Shown here in pieces: positions 29,011 to 37,343 of a DNA stretch of 64,000 nt (positions are counted from its first letter, which is position 1; every line of letters starts with the position of its first letter). Under the pieces are notes generated by a model. It was not told where the DNA came from. It did no database searches and was given only the letters and a program-made list of their open reading frames with translations. This DNA is from Campylobacter hyointestinalis subsp. hyointestinalis. GTDB lineage: Bacteria; Campylobacterota; Campylobacteria; Campylobacterales; Campylobacteraceae. Position numbers and translations under genes: made by a program. The stretch lies in the NCBI RefSeq assembly GCF_013372145.1, contig NZ_CP053827.1, forward strand, positions 558,001-622,000. Direction: 5' to 3'.

Positions 29011-29447
29011 TATGCCTCTTTTTTATTTTCTAAATTTAGGGTAGTTTGGGCTGGTTTTTGCTCTGTTTCATCCTTTAAGATATCGCCACTATTTAGAGAA
29101 TTTAATGGGCTTTTTATATCGTTTTTGATATTTTCTAGGCTTTCATTTACGCTATTTTTTGTTTCGTTTATGCTACTTTTTAGCTCGTCAAGCTCTTCAA
29201 ACGTAAGCTTTTTTCTTACTGCATTAGTCGCATTTTGTACGCTTTCTTTATACTTTTTAGCGTCTTCTTTGAGCTCTGCTATCTTGACTTCTTGCTCAAA
29301 CGTACTTTTTGCTGAATTTATCGTCTGTTTAAACATCTTAAAGAATTTTGCGATCTTTACCATTGCATCTGGTAGTTTATCTGGACCTAAAAAAATCACA
29401 GCAACAACGGCTATTATTATTATCTCTGATAAGCTCATTCCAAACAT
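29010..29447 (-). CDS. tatB: twin-arginine translocase subunit TatB
   Basis: 145 residues. The N-terminal membrane helix MFGMSLSEIIIIAVVAVIFL is followed by GPDKLPDAMVKIAKFFKMFK, the hinge and amphipathic helix of TatA/B proteins. A long charged tail then follows, favouring TatB over the shorter TatA. The position directly before tatC agrees. The tail (about 60-145) is Lys/Glu/Asn-rich with coiled-coil character. Confidence 0.93.
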   Translation of the reverse strand: MFGMSLSEIIIIAVVAVIFLGPDKLPDAMVKIAKFFKMFKQTINSAKSTFEQEVKIAELKEDAKKYKESVQNATNAVRKKLTFEELDELKSSINETKNSVNESLENIKNDIKSPLNSLNSGDILKDETEQKPAQTTLNLENKKEA

Positions 29448-29501
29448 TACTATTTCCCATTAAAAAGTTAGTCTTGCATTTTAGCGTTTTTTTACTAATT
29501 G

Positions 29502-30542
29502 CTAGGTTAAAAACAGAGAAATTTCATCTGCTATGAGAAAATTTGCATTAAATGCTCGTCCGTTTTTTATATAAATTTTATTTTCTTTTTCTAAAAGCTC
29601 TACTTTTTCGATCTTTTTCTTGTCTAAATTTGATAGTTTTATCCCGACACAGCTTCTAAGCCCTAAAAAGATATGTTCTTCTAACATATCTTTTTTGCTT
29701 AAAATTTCTACCTTTTTTTGCAGTGGATTTGCTATATACTCATCTAAATCACTTGGCGAATAAAACCTTTTATCTGCAATAGTCCCAACTGCGTAAGCTC
29801 CAAAACCTAAATAATCTTTTTGCTTCCAATAGCCTAGATTATGAGTGCAAATTTTACCAAAATTTGATATTTCATATTGTTTAAAACCTATATCTTCAAG
29901 TCCGTTTATAAGATATCTTGCTAAACTTAAACTATCTTTTTTTAAATTTAGTTTGTCCCAAAAAGGCGTTTTTTCTTCTAAGCTAAGCGAATACGCAGAA
30001 ACGTGAGAAATGCCTAAATTTGCTATATTTTCAAGCTCACACTTAAGAAGTTTTTTTGTGTCTAGTTTAGTGCCATACATCAGATCTACGTTGATATTTT
30101 TAAATTTAGCGATCTTTGCATTTTGCACGGCTTTAAATATCGCGTTTTTACTATGAATTCTACCTAATAATCTTAGCTTTTTTTCATCAAAACTTTGAGC
30201 TCCAAAACTTATGCGATTAACGCCAAGTCTCTTCATATCTTCTAGCCATTGTAAATTTGCCGAATTTGGATTTGCTTCACTAGTGATCTCTGCGTTTTTT
30301 GCTAATTTTGGTCTTAAGGCTTCAAAAATTTGAGCGTAAAACTCAGCATTTACGCTACTTGGCGTACCGCCACCTATAAATATCGTAGTTATTTTTTCGT
30401 TAAGATCCAAAATCGTATTTTGTATTTCATGGTTTAGAGCTAAAAAATATTTTTTGACTTGACTAAATTTATCGCTGTGTGAGCCAAAAGCGCAGTAAGG
30501 GCATTTTGACTCACAAAATGGTATGTGGATATATATCTGCAA
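29502..30542 (-). CDS. hemW: HemW-type radical SAM protein
   Basis: 346 residues starting QIYIHIPFCESKCPYCAF, with the radical-SAM CxxxCxxC cluster (about 9-16), then IFIGGGTPSSV and ISFGAQSFDEKKLRLLGRIH. The motif CTHNLGYWKQKDYLGFGAYA contains HNLGYW, the HNxxYW heme-binding signature that marks HemW, a heme chaperone, rather than coproporphyrinogen dehydrogenase HemN. Proteins of this type are often annotated as HemN. The TTG start removes no conserved residue. It is the first gene of the minus-strand tat-queA run. Confidence 0.86.
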   Translation of the reverse strand: MQIYIHIPFCESKCPYCAFGSHSDKFSQVKKYFLALNHEIQNTILDLNEKITTIFIGGGTPSSVNAEFYAQIFEALRPKLAKNAEITSEANPNSANLQWLEDMKRLGVNRISFGAQSFDEKKLRLLGRIHSKNAIFKAVQNAKIAKFKNINVDLMYGTKLDTKKLLKCELENIANLGISHVSAYSLSLEEKTPFWDKLNLKKDSLSLARYLINGLEDIGFKQYEISNFGKICTHNLGYWKQKDYLGFGAYAVGTIADKRFYSPSDLDEYIANPLQKKVEILSKKDMLEEHIFLGLRSCVGIKLSNLDKKKIEKVELLEKENKIYIKNGRAFNANFLIADEISLFLT

Positions 30543-30651
30543 GTTCTCTCCTAAATTCCGTCTATTTTGATAAAAAATTTACGCGTTTATAAGCTTAATT
30601 AAACAGGCATAAAATTTGTTTTGTATTATAAGTTAATTAAACTTTAAAGCC

Positions 30652-30683
30652 TTTTAGGGTAGCATTTTTCCTAAAAATTTAGG
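30652..30683 (+). promoter_or_regulatory. competing hairpins over the rppH ribosome-binding site
   Basis: CCTAAAA (30670-30676) can pair with TTTTAGG upstream (30652-30658), while CCTAAA (30670-30675) can pair with TTTAGG (30678-30683), which contains the AGGA ribosome-binding site. The two pairings exclude each other. Stems are short and AT-rich, so real control of translation is uncertain. Confidence 0.35.
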
Positions 30684-30691
30684 AACAAAAA

Positions 30692-31162
30692 ATGGAGAAA
30701 GAAAAAAAATACAGACCAAATGTGGCTGCTGTTATACTCTCTCCTTTATATCCTCTTGAATGCAATATTTTCATTGCACAAAGATATGATATCAAAGGTG
30801 CTTGGCAATTTCCTCAAGGCGGAATCGACAAAGGAGAAAAACCTAAAGATGCACTTTTAAGAGAGCTTAACGAAGAGATAGGCACAAACGACATTGAGAT
30901 ACTTTGCGAACATCCTGAGTGGCTTAGCTATGATTTTCCTGAAAATATAGCACAAAAAATGTCGCCATACGACGGACAAATTCAAAAGTATTTTTTGGTC
31001 AGATTAAAGCCTAAAGCGAAGATAAACTTAAAAACAAAGCACCCTGAATTTGATGACTATAAGTTTATCAAAGAAAATATGGTTTTAGAAAATGTTAATC
31101 ACTTTAAAAAAAGTGTTTATCATAAAGTTTTGAAATATTTTAAAGAAGAGGGATATATTTAA
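30692..31162 (+). CDS. rppH: RNA pyrophosphohydrolase RppH (Nudix)
   Basis: 156 residues. It begins KYRPNVAAVILSPLYPLE and contains a complete Nudix box GGIDKGEKPKDALLRELNEEIG (about 43-64), preceded by WQFPQ and followed by Y-D-F-P-style residues typical of RppH/NudH. The enzyme removes pyrophosphate from mRNA 5' ends, starting decay, and hydrolyses dinucleoside polyphosphates. It starts with ATG and overlaps lysC by 1 bp (TAATG). Confidence 0.92.
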   Translation: MEKEKKYRPNVAAVILSPLYPLECNIFIAQRYDIKGAWQFPQGGIDKGEKPKDALLRELNEEIGTNDIEILCEHPEWLSYDFPENIAQKMSPYDGQIQKYFLVRLKPKAKINLKTKHPEFDDYKFIKENMVLENVNHFKKSVYHKVLKYFKEEGYI

Positions 31163-32376
31163 TGCTTATAGTTCAAAAATACGGTGGTACAAGCGTCGGA
31201 ACGCTTGAGCGAATAGAAGAAGTATCAAAAAGAGTAATAGATACAAAAAAAGCCGGAAATGATGTAGTAGTCGTAGTTTCTGCTATGAGTGGAGTTACAA
31301 ATAAACTTATAGAATATGCCGAGTATTTTACTAAAATAGCCCCTGCTAGTAAAGATATGGATATGCTTTTAAGCGCTGGAGAGAGAGTAACTAGTTCGCT
31401 TTTATCTATAGCATTAAATGAAAAAGGTTATGAAGCTGTTGCTATGAGCGGTAGAGCAGCAGGGATCATAACAGATGATGTTCATACTAAAGCTAGGATC
31501 TTAGAGATAGACTGCACGAATTTGAAAAAAGCTCTTGGCGAGGGCAAGATAGTCGTTGTTGCTGGATTTCAAGGAGTTAGTGTGGATGGCGATGTGACTA
31601 CTCTTGGTCGTGGAGGAAGTGATCTAAGTGCTGTTGCACTAGCTGGAGCTTTGCATGCTGATTTATGTGAGATCTACACTGATGTAGATGGGGTTTATAC
31701 CACCGATCCTAGGATAGAGCCAAAAGCCAAAAAACTTGATAAGATAAGCTATGATGAGATGCTTGAGCTTGCAAGTATGGGTGCAAAGGTATTGCAAAAC
31801 AGAAGCGTTGAACTAGCTAAAAAATTAAACGTAAATTTAGTAACAAGAAGTAGTTTTAATAATAATGAAGGAACATTAATAACAGGAGAAGCAAATATGG
31901 AAAATAGCAGTATGGAGCAAGTACTCATCAGCGGCATTGCACTAGATAAAAATCAAGCTAGGGTTACTTTGCGAGGAGTCGTTGATAAACCTGGCGTTGC
32001 AGCTGCGATTTTTACTAAACTTGCCGCAAAAAATATAAACGTAGATATGATAATCCAAAATACAAGTCACGAAGATGGCACTACAAGCCTCGGATTTACC
32101 GTCCCTCAAAATGAAATGGAAGCAGCTAGAGAAGTGGTGGAAGGAACAGCAAGAAGCGTAGAGATAGATAGCGACGTGGTAAAAGTAAGTGTTGTGGGCG
32201 TCGGTATGAAAAGTCATAGTGGTATAGCTAGCCTTGCATTTACTACTTTAGCAGATGAGGGTATAAATATACAAATGATATCTACTAGCGAGATAAAGAT
32301 CTCTATGATAGTTGCGTCAAAATACGGTGAATTAGCCGTAAGAGCTTTACATAAAGCATACAAACTGGACGCTTAA
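31162..32376 (+). CDS. lysC: aspartate kinase, alpha subunit
   Basis: 404 residues, monofunctional. Kinase domain: VQKYGGTSVGTLERIEEVSK (about 4-23), VVVVSAMSGVTNKLIE, FQGVSVDGDVTTLGRGGSDL and EIYTDVDGVYTTDPR. Two ACT domains (about 260-404) bind lysine or threonine for feedback. It phosphorylates aspartate, feeding lysine, meso-diaminopimelate and threonine synthesis; threonine synthase is also encoded in this window. The message carries a likely internal start (see 31897-32376). It is followed by hobA with a 1-bp overlap, an order I recall from Helicobacter. Confidence 0.96.
   Translation: MLIVQKYGGTSVGTLERIEEVSKRVIDTKKAGNDVVVVVSAMSGVTNKLIEYAEYFTKIAPASKDMDMLLSAGERVTSSLLSIALNEKGYEAVAMSGRAAGIITDDVHTKARILEIDCTNLKKALGEGKIVVVAGFQGVSVDGDVTTLGRGGSDLSAVALAGALHADLCEIYTDVDGVYTTDPRIEPKAKKLDKISYDEMLELASMGAKVLQNRSVELAKKLNVNLVTRSSFNNNEGTLITGEANMENSSMEQVLISGIALDKNQARVTLRGVVDKPGVAAAIFTKLAAKNINVDMIIQNTSHEDGTTSLGFTVPQNEMEAAREVVEGTARSVEIDSDVVKVSVVGVGMKSHSGIASLAFTTLADEGINIQMISTSEIKISMIVASKYGELAVRALHKAYKLDA
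31897..32376 (+). other. possible in-frame internal start: aspartokinase beta subunit
   Basis: Within lysC, ATG 31897 is in frame and is preceded 7 bases upstream by AGGAGA (31884-31889), a better ribosome-binding site than that of lysC itself. Translation from it would give a 159-residue protein, MENSSMEQVLISG onward, covering both ACT domains. Aspartokinases of Bacillus and Corynebacterium are alpha2beta2 enzymes whose beta subunit is made in exactly this way. The start lies at the kinase/ACT boundary as expected. Not proven for this organism. Confidence 0.55.
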
Positions 32377-32918
32377 TGAGCGATTTTATGAAATGGAGCT
32401 TAGAGGCTATCAGAGATGATAGTCCTCTTATGAGTTGGATGGAAGAAAGGCGCGTGGAGTGGGCGCCACTGCTAGCTTCTAGGATAAAGTACCTTTTAGA
32501 CGGCTTTACTTTTATCGTGATATGCGATGAAGATAGAGACTGGTTTGAAAGCTATTTTCTAAGAAAAATAAATAGAAAAAATAGCTCTAGACCTATACTT
32601 CCTTTCGTATCTTTAAGATCGCTATATCCATCTCTTGGCGAGATCAACTCAAAAGAAGAGATAAGCCTTTTAGAAGATATGCTAAGCATCGCCTTTCCAA
32701 ATGGATATATATATTTTTACATAGGAAAATCAAACTCTAAATTTGCTAGTTTCGCAAAAGGGAAAGATGATAGCTATATGTGGCTCTTTGATGAGCAAGC
32801 GCAAAATAGCTTTTATCTAAGCTCAAGCGATGATATGCTTGATTTTAAGCTACTTTCTATGTTTAGGCTGTTTGATAAAAGTATAGATGACGTGCTTTTT
32901 GGCAAAATAACTCTTTAG
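32376..32918 (+). CDS. hobA: DnaA-binding initiation factor HobA
   Basis: 180 residues, matching HobA of Helicobacter in length and N-terminus (DFMKWSLEAIRDDSPLMSWMEERR). HobA is the epsilonproteobacterial counterpart of DiaA: a tetramer that binds DnaA domains I-II and promotes assembly at oriC (family knowledge). Its location between lysC and a reduced holB is the expected neighbourhood. ATG overlaps the lysC stop (TAATG). Confidence 0.92.
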   Translation: MSDFMKWSLEAIRDDSPLMSWMEERRVEWAPLLASRIKYLLDGFTFIVICDEDRDWFESYFLRKINRKNSSRPILPFVSLRSLYPSLGEINSKEEISLLEDMLSIAFPNGYIYFYIGKSNSKFASFAKGKDDSYMWLFDEQAQNSFYLSSSDDMLDFKLLSMFRLFDKSIDDVLFGKITL

Positions 32919-32926
32919 GTAAAAAC

Positions 32927-33544
32927 TTGCAGAGCAAAATCATAATAGATGAAGATTTCGAATCTATAAAAAGCGAAATTTTAGCTGAGAATGATCCAAA
33001 TTTTGTAAAAATATTTGAATACGATACTCTTTTAATGGAAAATGCTAAAGAGATAATAAACGAAGCTTATATCGCAGAGATCAGAGAAAAAATCATAGTC
33101 ATAATAGCTCATAAATTTGGTATAGATCCACAAAATGCACTGCTTAAGATATTAGAAGAACCGCCAAGAAATATAGTTTTTGTAATCGTCGCAAAGAGTA
33201 AAAATCTCCTTTTACCAACCGTCAGATCTAGGCTCGTTATGGATAGCAGAGTCAAAAAAAGTATAAAGATCGATATCGGTTTAAATTTAAAAAGGTTAGA
33301 GCTTAAGGAAATTTATCTTTTTATAGAAGAGAAAGTAGCGCTTGAAAAGAGCGATAAATTCGGTAAAAAAGAGCTTTTAGCAGTAGTAAAACAGATAATC
33401 TTAGATGCGATTACTGCTGGGATCAAATTTGAAAGCGAAGATTACGAATACTTTTATAAAATTTATAGATTAATAGATCTAAACGCGAAATCAGCTAGCG
33501 TTTTAACGCCGCTTTTACTTCTTTTGATGCAAAGGACAAGATGA
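32927..33544 (+). CDS. holB: reduced DNA polymerase III delta-prime subunit (HolB)
   Basis: 205 residues, much shorter than the usual clamp-loader delta-prime (over 300). It keeps the family signature NALLKILEEPPRNIVFVIVA (about 67-86) and the following TVRSR arginine segment. The N-terminal ATPase part is compressed, with no Walker A loop, and the C-terminal collar is shortened. Reduced HolB proteins of this kind are normal in epsilonproteobacteria. The TTG start is 8 bp after hobA; the 3' end overlaps folP by 4 bp. Confidence 0.85.
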   Translation: MQSKIIIDEDFESIKSEILAENDPNFVKIFEYDTLLMENAKEIINEAYIAEIREKIIVIIAHKFGIDPQNALLKILEEPPRNIVFVIVAKSKNLLLPTVRSRLVMDSRVKKSIKIDIGLNLKRLELKEIYLFIEEKVALEKSDKFGKKELLAVVKQIILDAITAGIKFESEDYEYFYKIYRLIDLNAKSASVLTPLLLLLMQRTR

Positions 33545-34698
33545 AAGTTTTTAAAGTCAGTAAAGATAATGATTTTGAAGTTTTGTGCAAGGATATAAAA
33601 CCACATATCGCTGGGCTAAATATAATGAAACAAAAGTCAGCTCTTCACTTTTTTTATATAAAAGATATTAAAAAAGTAGCCGTAAATATCTTAAAACAAG
33701 ACGCTCTAAGCCTAGGAGCCGAGCTTGTGACTTCAAAAGACAGTATTTTTGGTGGAGACGAGCTAGTAAATGCTCTGCTTATAGTAAATGATAGGCAGCT
33801 CGCTCTTTTGAGTAAAAAAGAGGCAAAGCAAGATTTTGGGCTAAAAGATCTAGCTAAATTTATAGAAATAGAGTTTAAAAAGCCAGATATGCCAAGCATA
33901 ATGGGTGTTTTAAATTTCAATGACGATAGTTTTAACCCTAGTAGCAGAACCACTAAAAACGAGTGCATCTCAAAAATACAAAAGATGATAGAAGATGGCG
34001 CTGAGTACATAGATATAGGTATGATTAGCTCACGTCCTAGAAGTGTTTATCCTGGTCCTGGAAGTGTTTATCCTGGGCGTGATGAGGAGTTTAGTAGAGT
34101 TAAGCCTGTCGTTGATGAAATTTATGCAAGTAAGATTTATGAAAAAGTTAAGCTAAGTCTAGATAGTTTTGATGAAAAATGCCTTACTTACGCGCTTGAG
34201 AGAGGCTTTAGTATGGTAAATGACATAACTGCAGATCTAAGCTTAGCTACTCTAGCTACTAAGTATGACGCAGAGTATTGCTTGATGCACAAAATAGGCG
34301 ATCCTAAGACTATGCAAAAAGACGTAAAAGACTGCGATATTTTAAGTAATGTTGATGAGTTTTTCGCTAAAAAGCTTGAAATTTGCGAAAGTTTGGGCGT
34401 GAAAAAGATATTTTTAGATGTAGGAATAGGCTTTGGCAAAACTCCAAGAGACAATATGATACTCATCAAAAATTTAGAGCATTTCTTACACTTTGGATAC
34501 CCTCTTTTTGTGGGTGCAAGTAGAAAAAGTGTGATAGATCATTACTGCAAAGCAAGCGTGAGTGAGCGACTTCCTGGAACGCTATTTTTACATTTAAAAG
34601 CTTTTGAAAATGGTGCTAAAATCATAAGAGTACATGATGTTTTAGAGCATATTCAAATGTTTAAGATAAATCAAATTTATAAAAATTTAGAAATTTAG
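33541..34698 (+). CDS. folP: dihydropteroate synthase (FolP), N-terminally extended
   Basis: 385 residues: about 115 N-terminal residues of unknown role, as in Helicobacter FolP, then the TIM-barrel synthase from MGVLNFNDDSFNPSSR (about 121-136). Family blocks: ISKIQKMIEDGAEYIDIGMI, SLDSFDEKCLTYAL, FLDVGIGFGKT and FVGASRKS. It joins p-aminobenzoate to the pterin and is the sulfonamide target. Loop 2, right after SSRP, carries a 7-residue tandem duplication (166-179). pabB/pabC at 39839-41297 supply its substrate. ATG overlaps holB (ATGA). Confidence 0.95.
   Translation: MKVFKVSKDNDFEVLCKDIKPHIAGLNIMKQKSALHFFYIKDIKKVAVNILKQDALSLGAELVTSKDSIFGGDELVNALLIVNDRQLALLSKKEAKQDFGLKDLAKFIEIEFKKPDMPSIMGVLNFNDDSFNPSSRTTKNECISKIQKMIEDGAEYIDIGMISSRPRSVYPGPGSVYPGRDEEFSRVKPVVDEIYASKIYEKVKLSLDSFDEKCLTYALERGFSMVNDITADLSLATLATKYDAEYCLMHKIGDPKTMQKDVKDCDILSNVDEFFAKKLEICESLGVKKIFLDVGIGFGKTPRDNMILIKNLEHFLHFGYPLFVGASRKSVIDHYCKASVSERLPGTLFLHLKAFENGAKIIRVHDVLEHIQMFKINQIYKNLEI
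34036..34077 (+). repeat. 21-bp in-frame tandem duplication in folP
   Basis: Two adjacent 21-bp units differ at only two positions (CCTAGAAGTGTTTATCCTGG then CCTGGAAGTGTTTATCCTGG, each plus one base). They encode PRSVYPG and PGSVYPG, residues 166-172 and 173-179, straight after the conserved SSR of loop 2. The near-identity suggests a recent duplication. Confidence 0.9.
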
Positions 34699-34707
34699 AG
34701 AAAAACT

Positions 34708-36645
34708 ATGGATAAAAATGAGTACCTAAAAGCAGTCGATACACTAAATTTATGGGCAAAAGCTTACTATACGAATGATGCTCCTATAGCTAGTGACGCC
34801 GAATACGACGAACTTTACGCCAAAACGCTTAAGTTTGAAGATGAAAATCCAGAGTTAAAAGTTCCATACTCTCCTACTTGTAGAGTCGGCGGCGAAATTC
34901 TAAGCGAATTTCAAAAATCATCGCATTTAGAGCGAATGTGGTCTATGGAAGATATTTTTAGCGATGAAGAACTTGACGCTTGGATACTTAGGGGCGATAA
35001 AACGGGGCTTGAATTTTTTGTAGAGCCTAAATTTGACGGCGCTAGTTTAAATCTGCTCTATGAAAATGGAAAACTTGTAAAAGCTGCCACTAGAGGCGAT
35101 GGAAGCATAGGCGAAGACGTGACTCATAACGCTAGAGTTATCTCATCTATCCCGCTTCAAATTTCTTATAAAGAACTCATAGAGATCAGGGGCGAAGTCG
35201 TGATCTCAAAAGAAGATTTTGAGCTTATAAACTTAAAACGTGAAAAAAATGGCGAGCCGCCTTTAGCAAATCCTAGAAATGCGGCTGCTGGTAGCCTTAG
35301 ACAGCTAGATAATGGCGTAGTAAAACAAAGAAAACTCAAATTTTATCCTTGGGGAGTAGGGCGCAACTCTTTGGACTACGAAAAACATTCGCAGATTATG
35401 GACTTTGTGCGAAGTCTTGGATTTTTGCAAGACGAGTTTTGTTTGATCTGCAAAACAAGTGACGAGCTGAAAAATGCCTACAAAGAACTTACAAAAAAAA
35501 GAGACGATAAGCCTATCTTAATGGACGGAATGGTTGTAAGGGTAAATGACTTAAGCAAAGCAAAAAGTCTTGGATATACAGTCAAATTTCCAAAATTTAT
35601 GGTTGCGTATAAATTCCCAGCTATAGAAAAAACGGCTCGCTTGATAGATGTAGCATTGCAAGTAGGGCGAACAGGTGTTGTAACTCCGGTGGGTATTTTA
35701 GATGGAGTATGGATAGAGGGCGCTTTTGTACGAAATGTCACGTTGCATAATTTTGATGAGATAAATCGCCTTGGGCTTATGAAAAATGACCTTGTTACAG
35801 TCATAAGAAGTGGAGATGTGATACCAAAGATCACTAGCGTGTTTAAAGAGCGTAGAAATGGTGAAGAAAAGGAGATAGTGCGTCCTAAATTCTGCCCAGA
35901 ATGTGGCATGGAGCTTTTAGACGAAGATGTTTTTATAAAATGTCAAAATTTGAGCTGCAAAGCAAGAGTCGTAAGCTCTATTATATATTTTGCTTCAAAA
36001 AAATGTATGAACATAGATGGGCTTGGAGAAAAGGTAGTGGAGCTGCTTTTTAAAAGAGGAATCATCAAAGATGTAGCAGATATTTATAGGCTTGATGAGC
36101 TTAGCTTTATGGGATTAGAGGGTTTTAAAACAAAAAAAATATCAAATTTACTAAAAGCTATTGATGATTCTAAAACCCCAAATTTAGAACGTTTTATCAC
36201 GTCTTTAGGTATAGAACATATCGGGGAGGTTGCCGCAAAAAAAATAGCCGTAACTTACGGTCAAAAGTGGACCTGCTTAAGCCTTGAAGAACTTCTTAGT
36301 TTAGATGGTTTTGGCGAAGCTATGGCGTTAAGCTATCTTGAGTTTATAAGGGTAAATTTAGACAAGATCAAAGAGCTTCTTGGTTTTATAACGCCTAAAA
36401 TAGCCCAAATAGAGCTAAAACAAAATGCTTTTAGCGGTAAGACAGTTGTCATAACCGGATCTTTATCTCGCCCTAGAGATGAGTTCAAAGCCGAGCTTGA
36501 GAGTTTTGGGGCAAAGGTAACAAACTCAGTTTCTACTAAAACCGACTTTGTTTTGTACGGAGACGAGGCAGGAAGTAAACTAGAAAAAGCTATGAGTTTA
36601 GGTATAAGTTTGATAAATGAAAACGAGTATGAGAGCCTTAAATGA
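34708..36645 (+). CDS. ligA: NAD-dependent DNA ligase
   Basis: 645 residues. N-terminal NMN-binding domain with YDELYAKT, adenylation motif EPKFDGASLNLLYENG (catalytic Lys near 109), the TRGDGSIGEDVTHNA and GEVVISKEDFE blocks, an OB fold, a C4 zinc finger (CPECGMELLDEDVFIKCQNL then SC), helix-hairpin-helix repeats, and a C-terminal BRCT domain from FSGKTVVITGSLSRPRDEFK. It seals nicks in replication and repair. It starts with ATG 9 bp after folP and overlaps the tlyA-like gene by 4 bp. Confidence 0.97.
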   Translation: MDKNEYLKAVDTLNLWAKAYYTNDAPIASDAEYDELYAKTLKFEDENPELKVPYSPTCRVGGEILSEFQKSSHLERMWSMEDIFSDEELDAWILRGDKTGLEFFVEPKFDGASLNLLYENGKLVKAATRGDGSIGEDVTHNARVISSIPLQISYKELIEIRGEVVISKEDFELINLKREKNGEPPLANPRNAAAGSLRQLDNGVVKQRKLKFYPWGVGRNSLDYEKHSQIMDFVRSLGFLQDEFCLICKTSDELKNAYKELTKKRDDKPILMDGMVVRVNDLSKAKSLGYTVKFPKFMVAYKFPAIEKTARLIDVALQVGRTGVVTPVGILDGVWIEGAFVRNVTLHNFDEINRLGLMKNDLVTVIRSGDVIPKITSVFKERRNGEEKEIVRPKFCPECGMELLDEDVFIKCQNLSCKARVVSSIIYFASKKCMNIDGLGEKVVELLFKRGIIKDVADIYRLDELSFMGLEGFKTKKISNLLKAIDDSKTPNLERFITSLGIEHIGEVAAKKIAVTYGQKWTCLSLEELLSLDGFGEAMALSYLEFIRVNLDKIKELLGFITPKIAQIELKQNAFSGKTVVITGSLSRPRDEFKAELESFGAKVTNSVSTKTDFVLYGDEAGSKLEKAMSLGISLINENEYESLK

Positions 36646-37343
36646 GAGCAGATCTTGCAGTGGCATTGGTGCTTGGTATTAGCAGAAATAAAGCTAGTGA
36701 ACTGATAAAGCTAGGAAAAATTTATATAAATGATAGGATTTTAGACAAGCCAAGCTTAGAAGTAGATGAGAGCGCTGATATAAAAGCCTTAGATACTATT
36801 TATGTTAGCAGGGCGGCTTTGAAACTAAAAGGCTTTTTAGACGAGATCAAATTTGATCCATTTGGCTTAAACGCTCTTGATATAGGAAGTAGCACAGGCG
36901 GATTTGTGCAAGTTTTGCTTGAAAATGGAGTAAAAAGCGTGACGGCTTTAGATGTAGGAAGCGATCAGCTTGATAGTACTCTTAGGAACGATGCTAGAGT
37001 CATAGTGAGAGAAAATACCGATATAAGGGATTTCAAAGAAGGTAAATTTGATCTAGTAACTATAGATGTTAGTTTTATATCCGTTTTGCTCATTTTAAAA
37101 GATATTGATCGTTTGGCTAAAAGAGATATAATCTTGCTTCATAAACCACAATTTGAAGTAGGAAAAGACGTAAAAAGAAACTCAAGAGGCGTAGTCAAAG
37201 ATAAAAAGCAAATTTTACTTTCACAAAAATATTTTCAGAGCGCTTGCAGCGAGCTTGGCTGGGAATGCCTTGCTAAAAAAGAGTGCGTGATAACAGGTAA
37301 GGAGGGAAACCTTGAATCATTCTACCACTATAGAAAAAAATGA
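36642..37343 (+). CDS. tlyA: TlyA-family rRNA 2'-O-methyltransferase
   Basis: 233 residues: an N-terminal S4 RNA-binding domain (about 1-60, MRADLAVALVLGISRNKASELI with KIYIND) and an FtsJ-like methyltransferase (LNALDIGSSTGGFVQVLLENG as the SAM loop, VTALDVGSDQLD, and LVTIDVSFISV). TlyA proteins methylate ribosomal RNA cytidines and affect capreomycin sensitivity; in Campylobacter the shorter TlyA-II type modifies 23S rRNA (recalled). The length and the absence of extra C-terminal residues fit that type. Starts by ATGA overlap with ligA. Confidence 0.9.
   Translation: MRADLAVALVLGISRNKASELIKLGKIYINDRILDKPSLEVDESADIKALDTIYVSRAALKLKGFLDEIKFDPFGLNALDIGSSTGGFVQVLLENGVKSVTALDVGSDQLDSTLRNDARVIVRENTDIRDFKEGKFDLVTIDVSFISVLLILKDIDRLAKRDIILLHKPQFEVGKDVKRNSRGVVKDKKQILLSQKYFQSACSELGWECLAKKECVITGKEGNLESFYHYRKK

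Noticed and set aside
35478-35909. 143-codon minus-strand frame inside ligA
   Set aside because: Antisense to the adenylation and OB domains of a clear DNA ligase.
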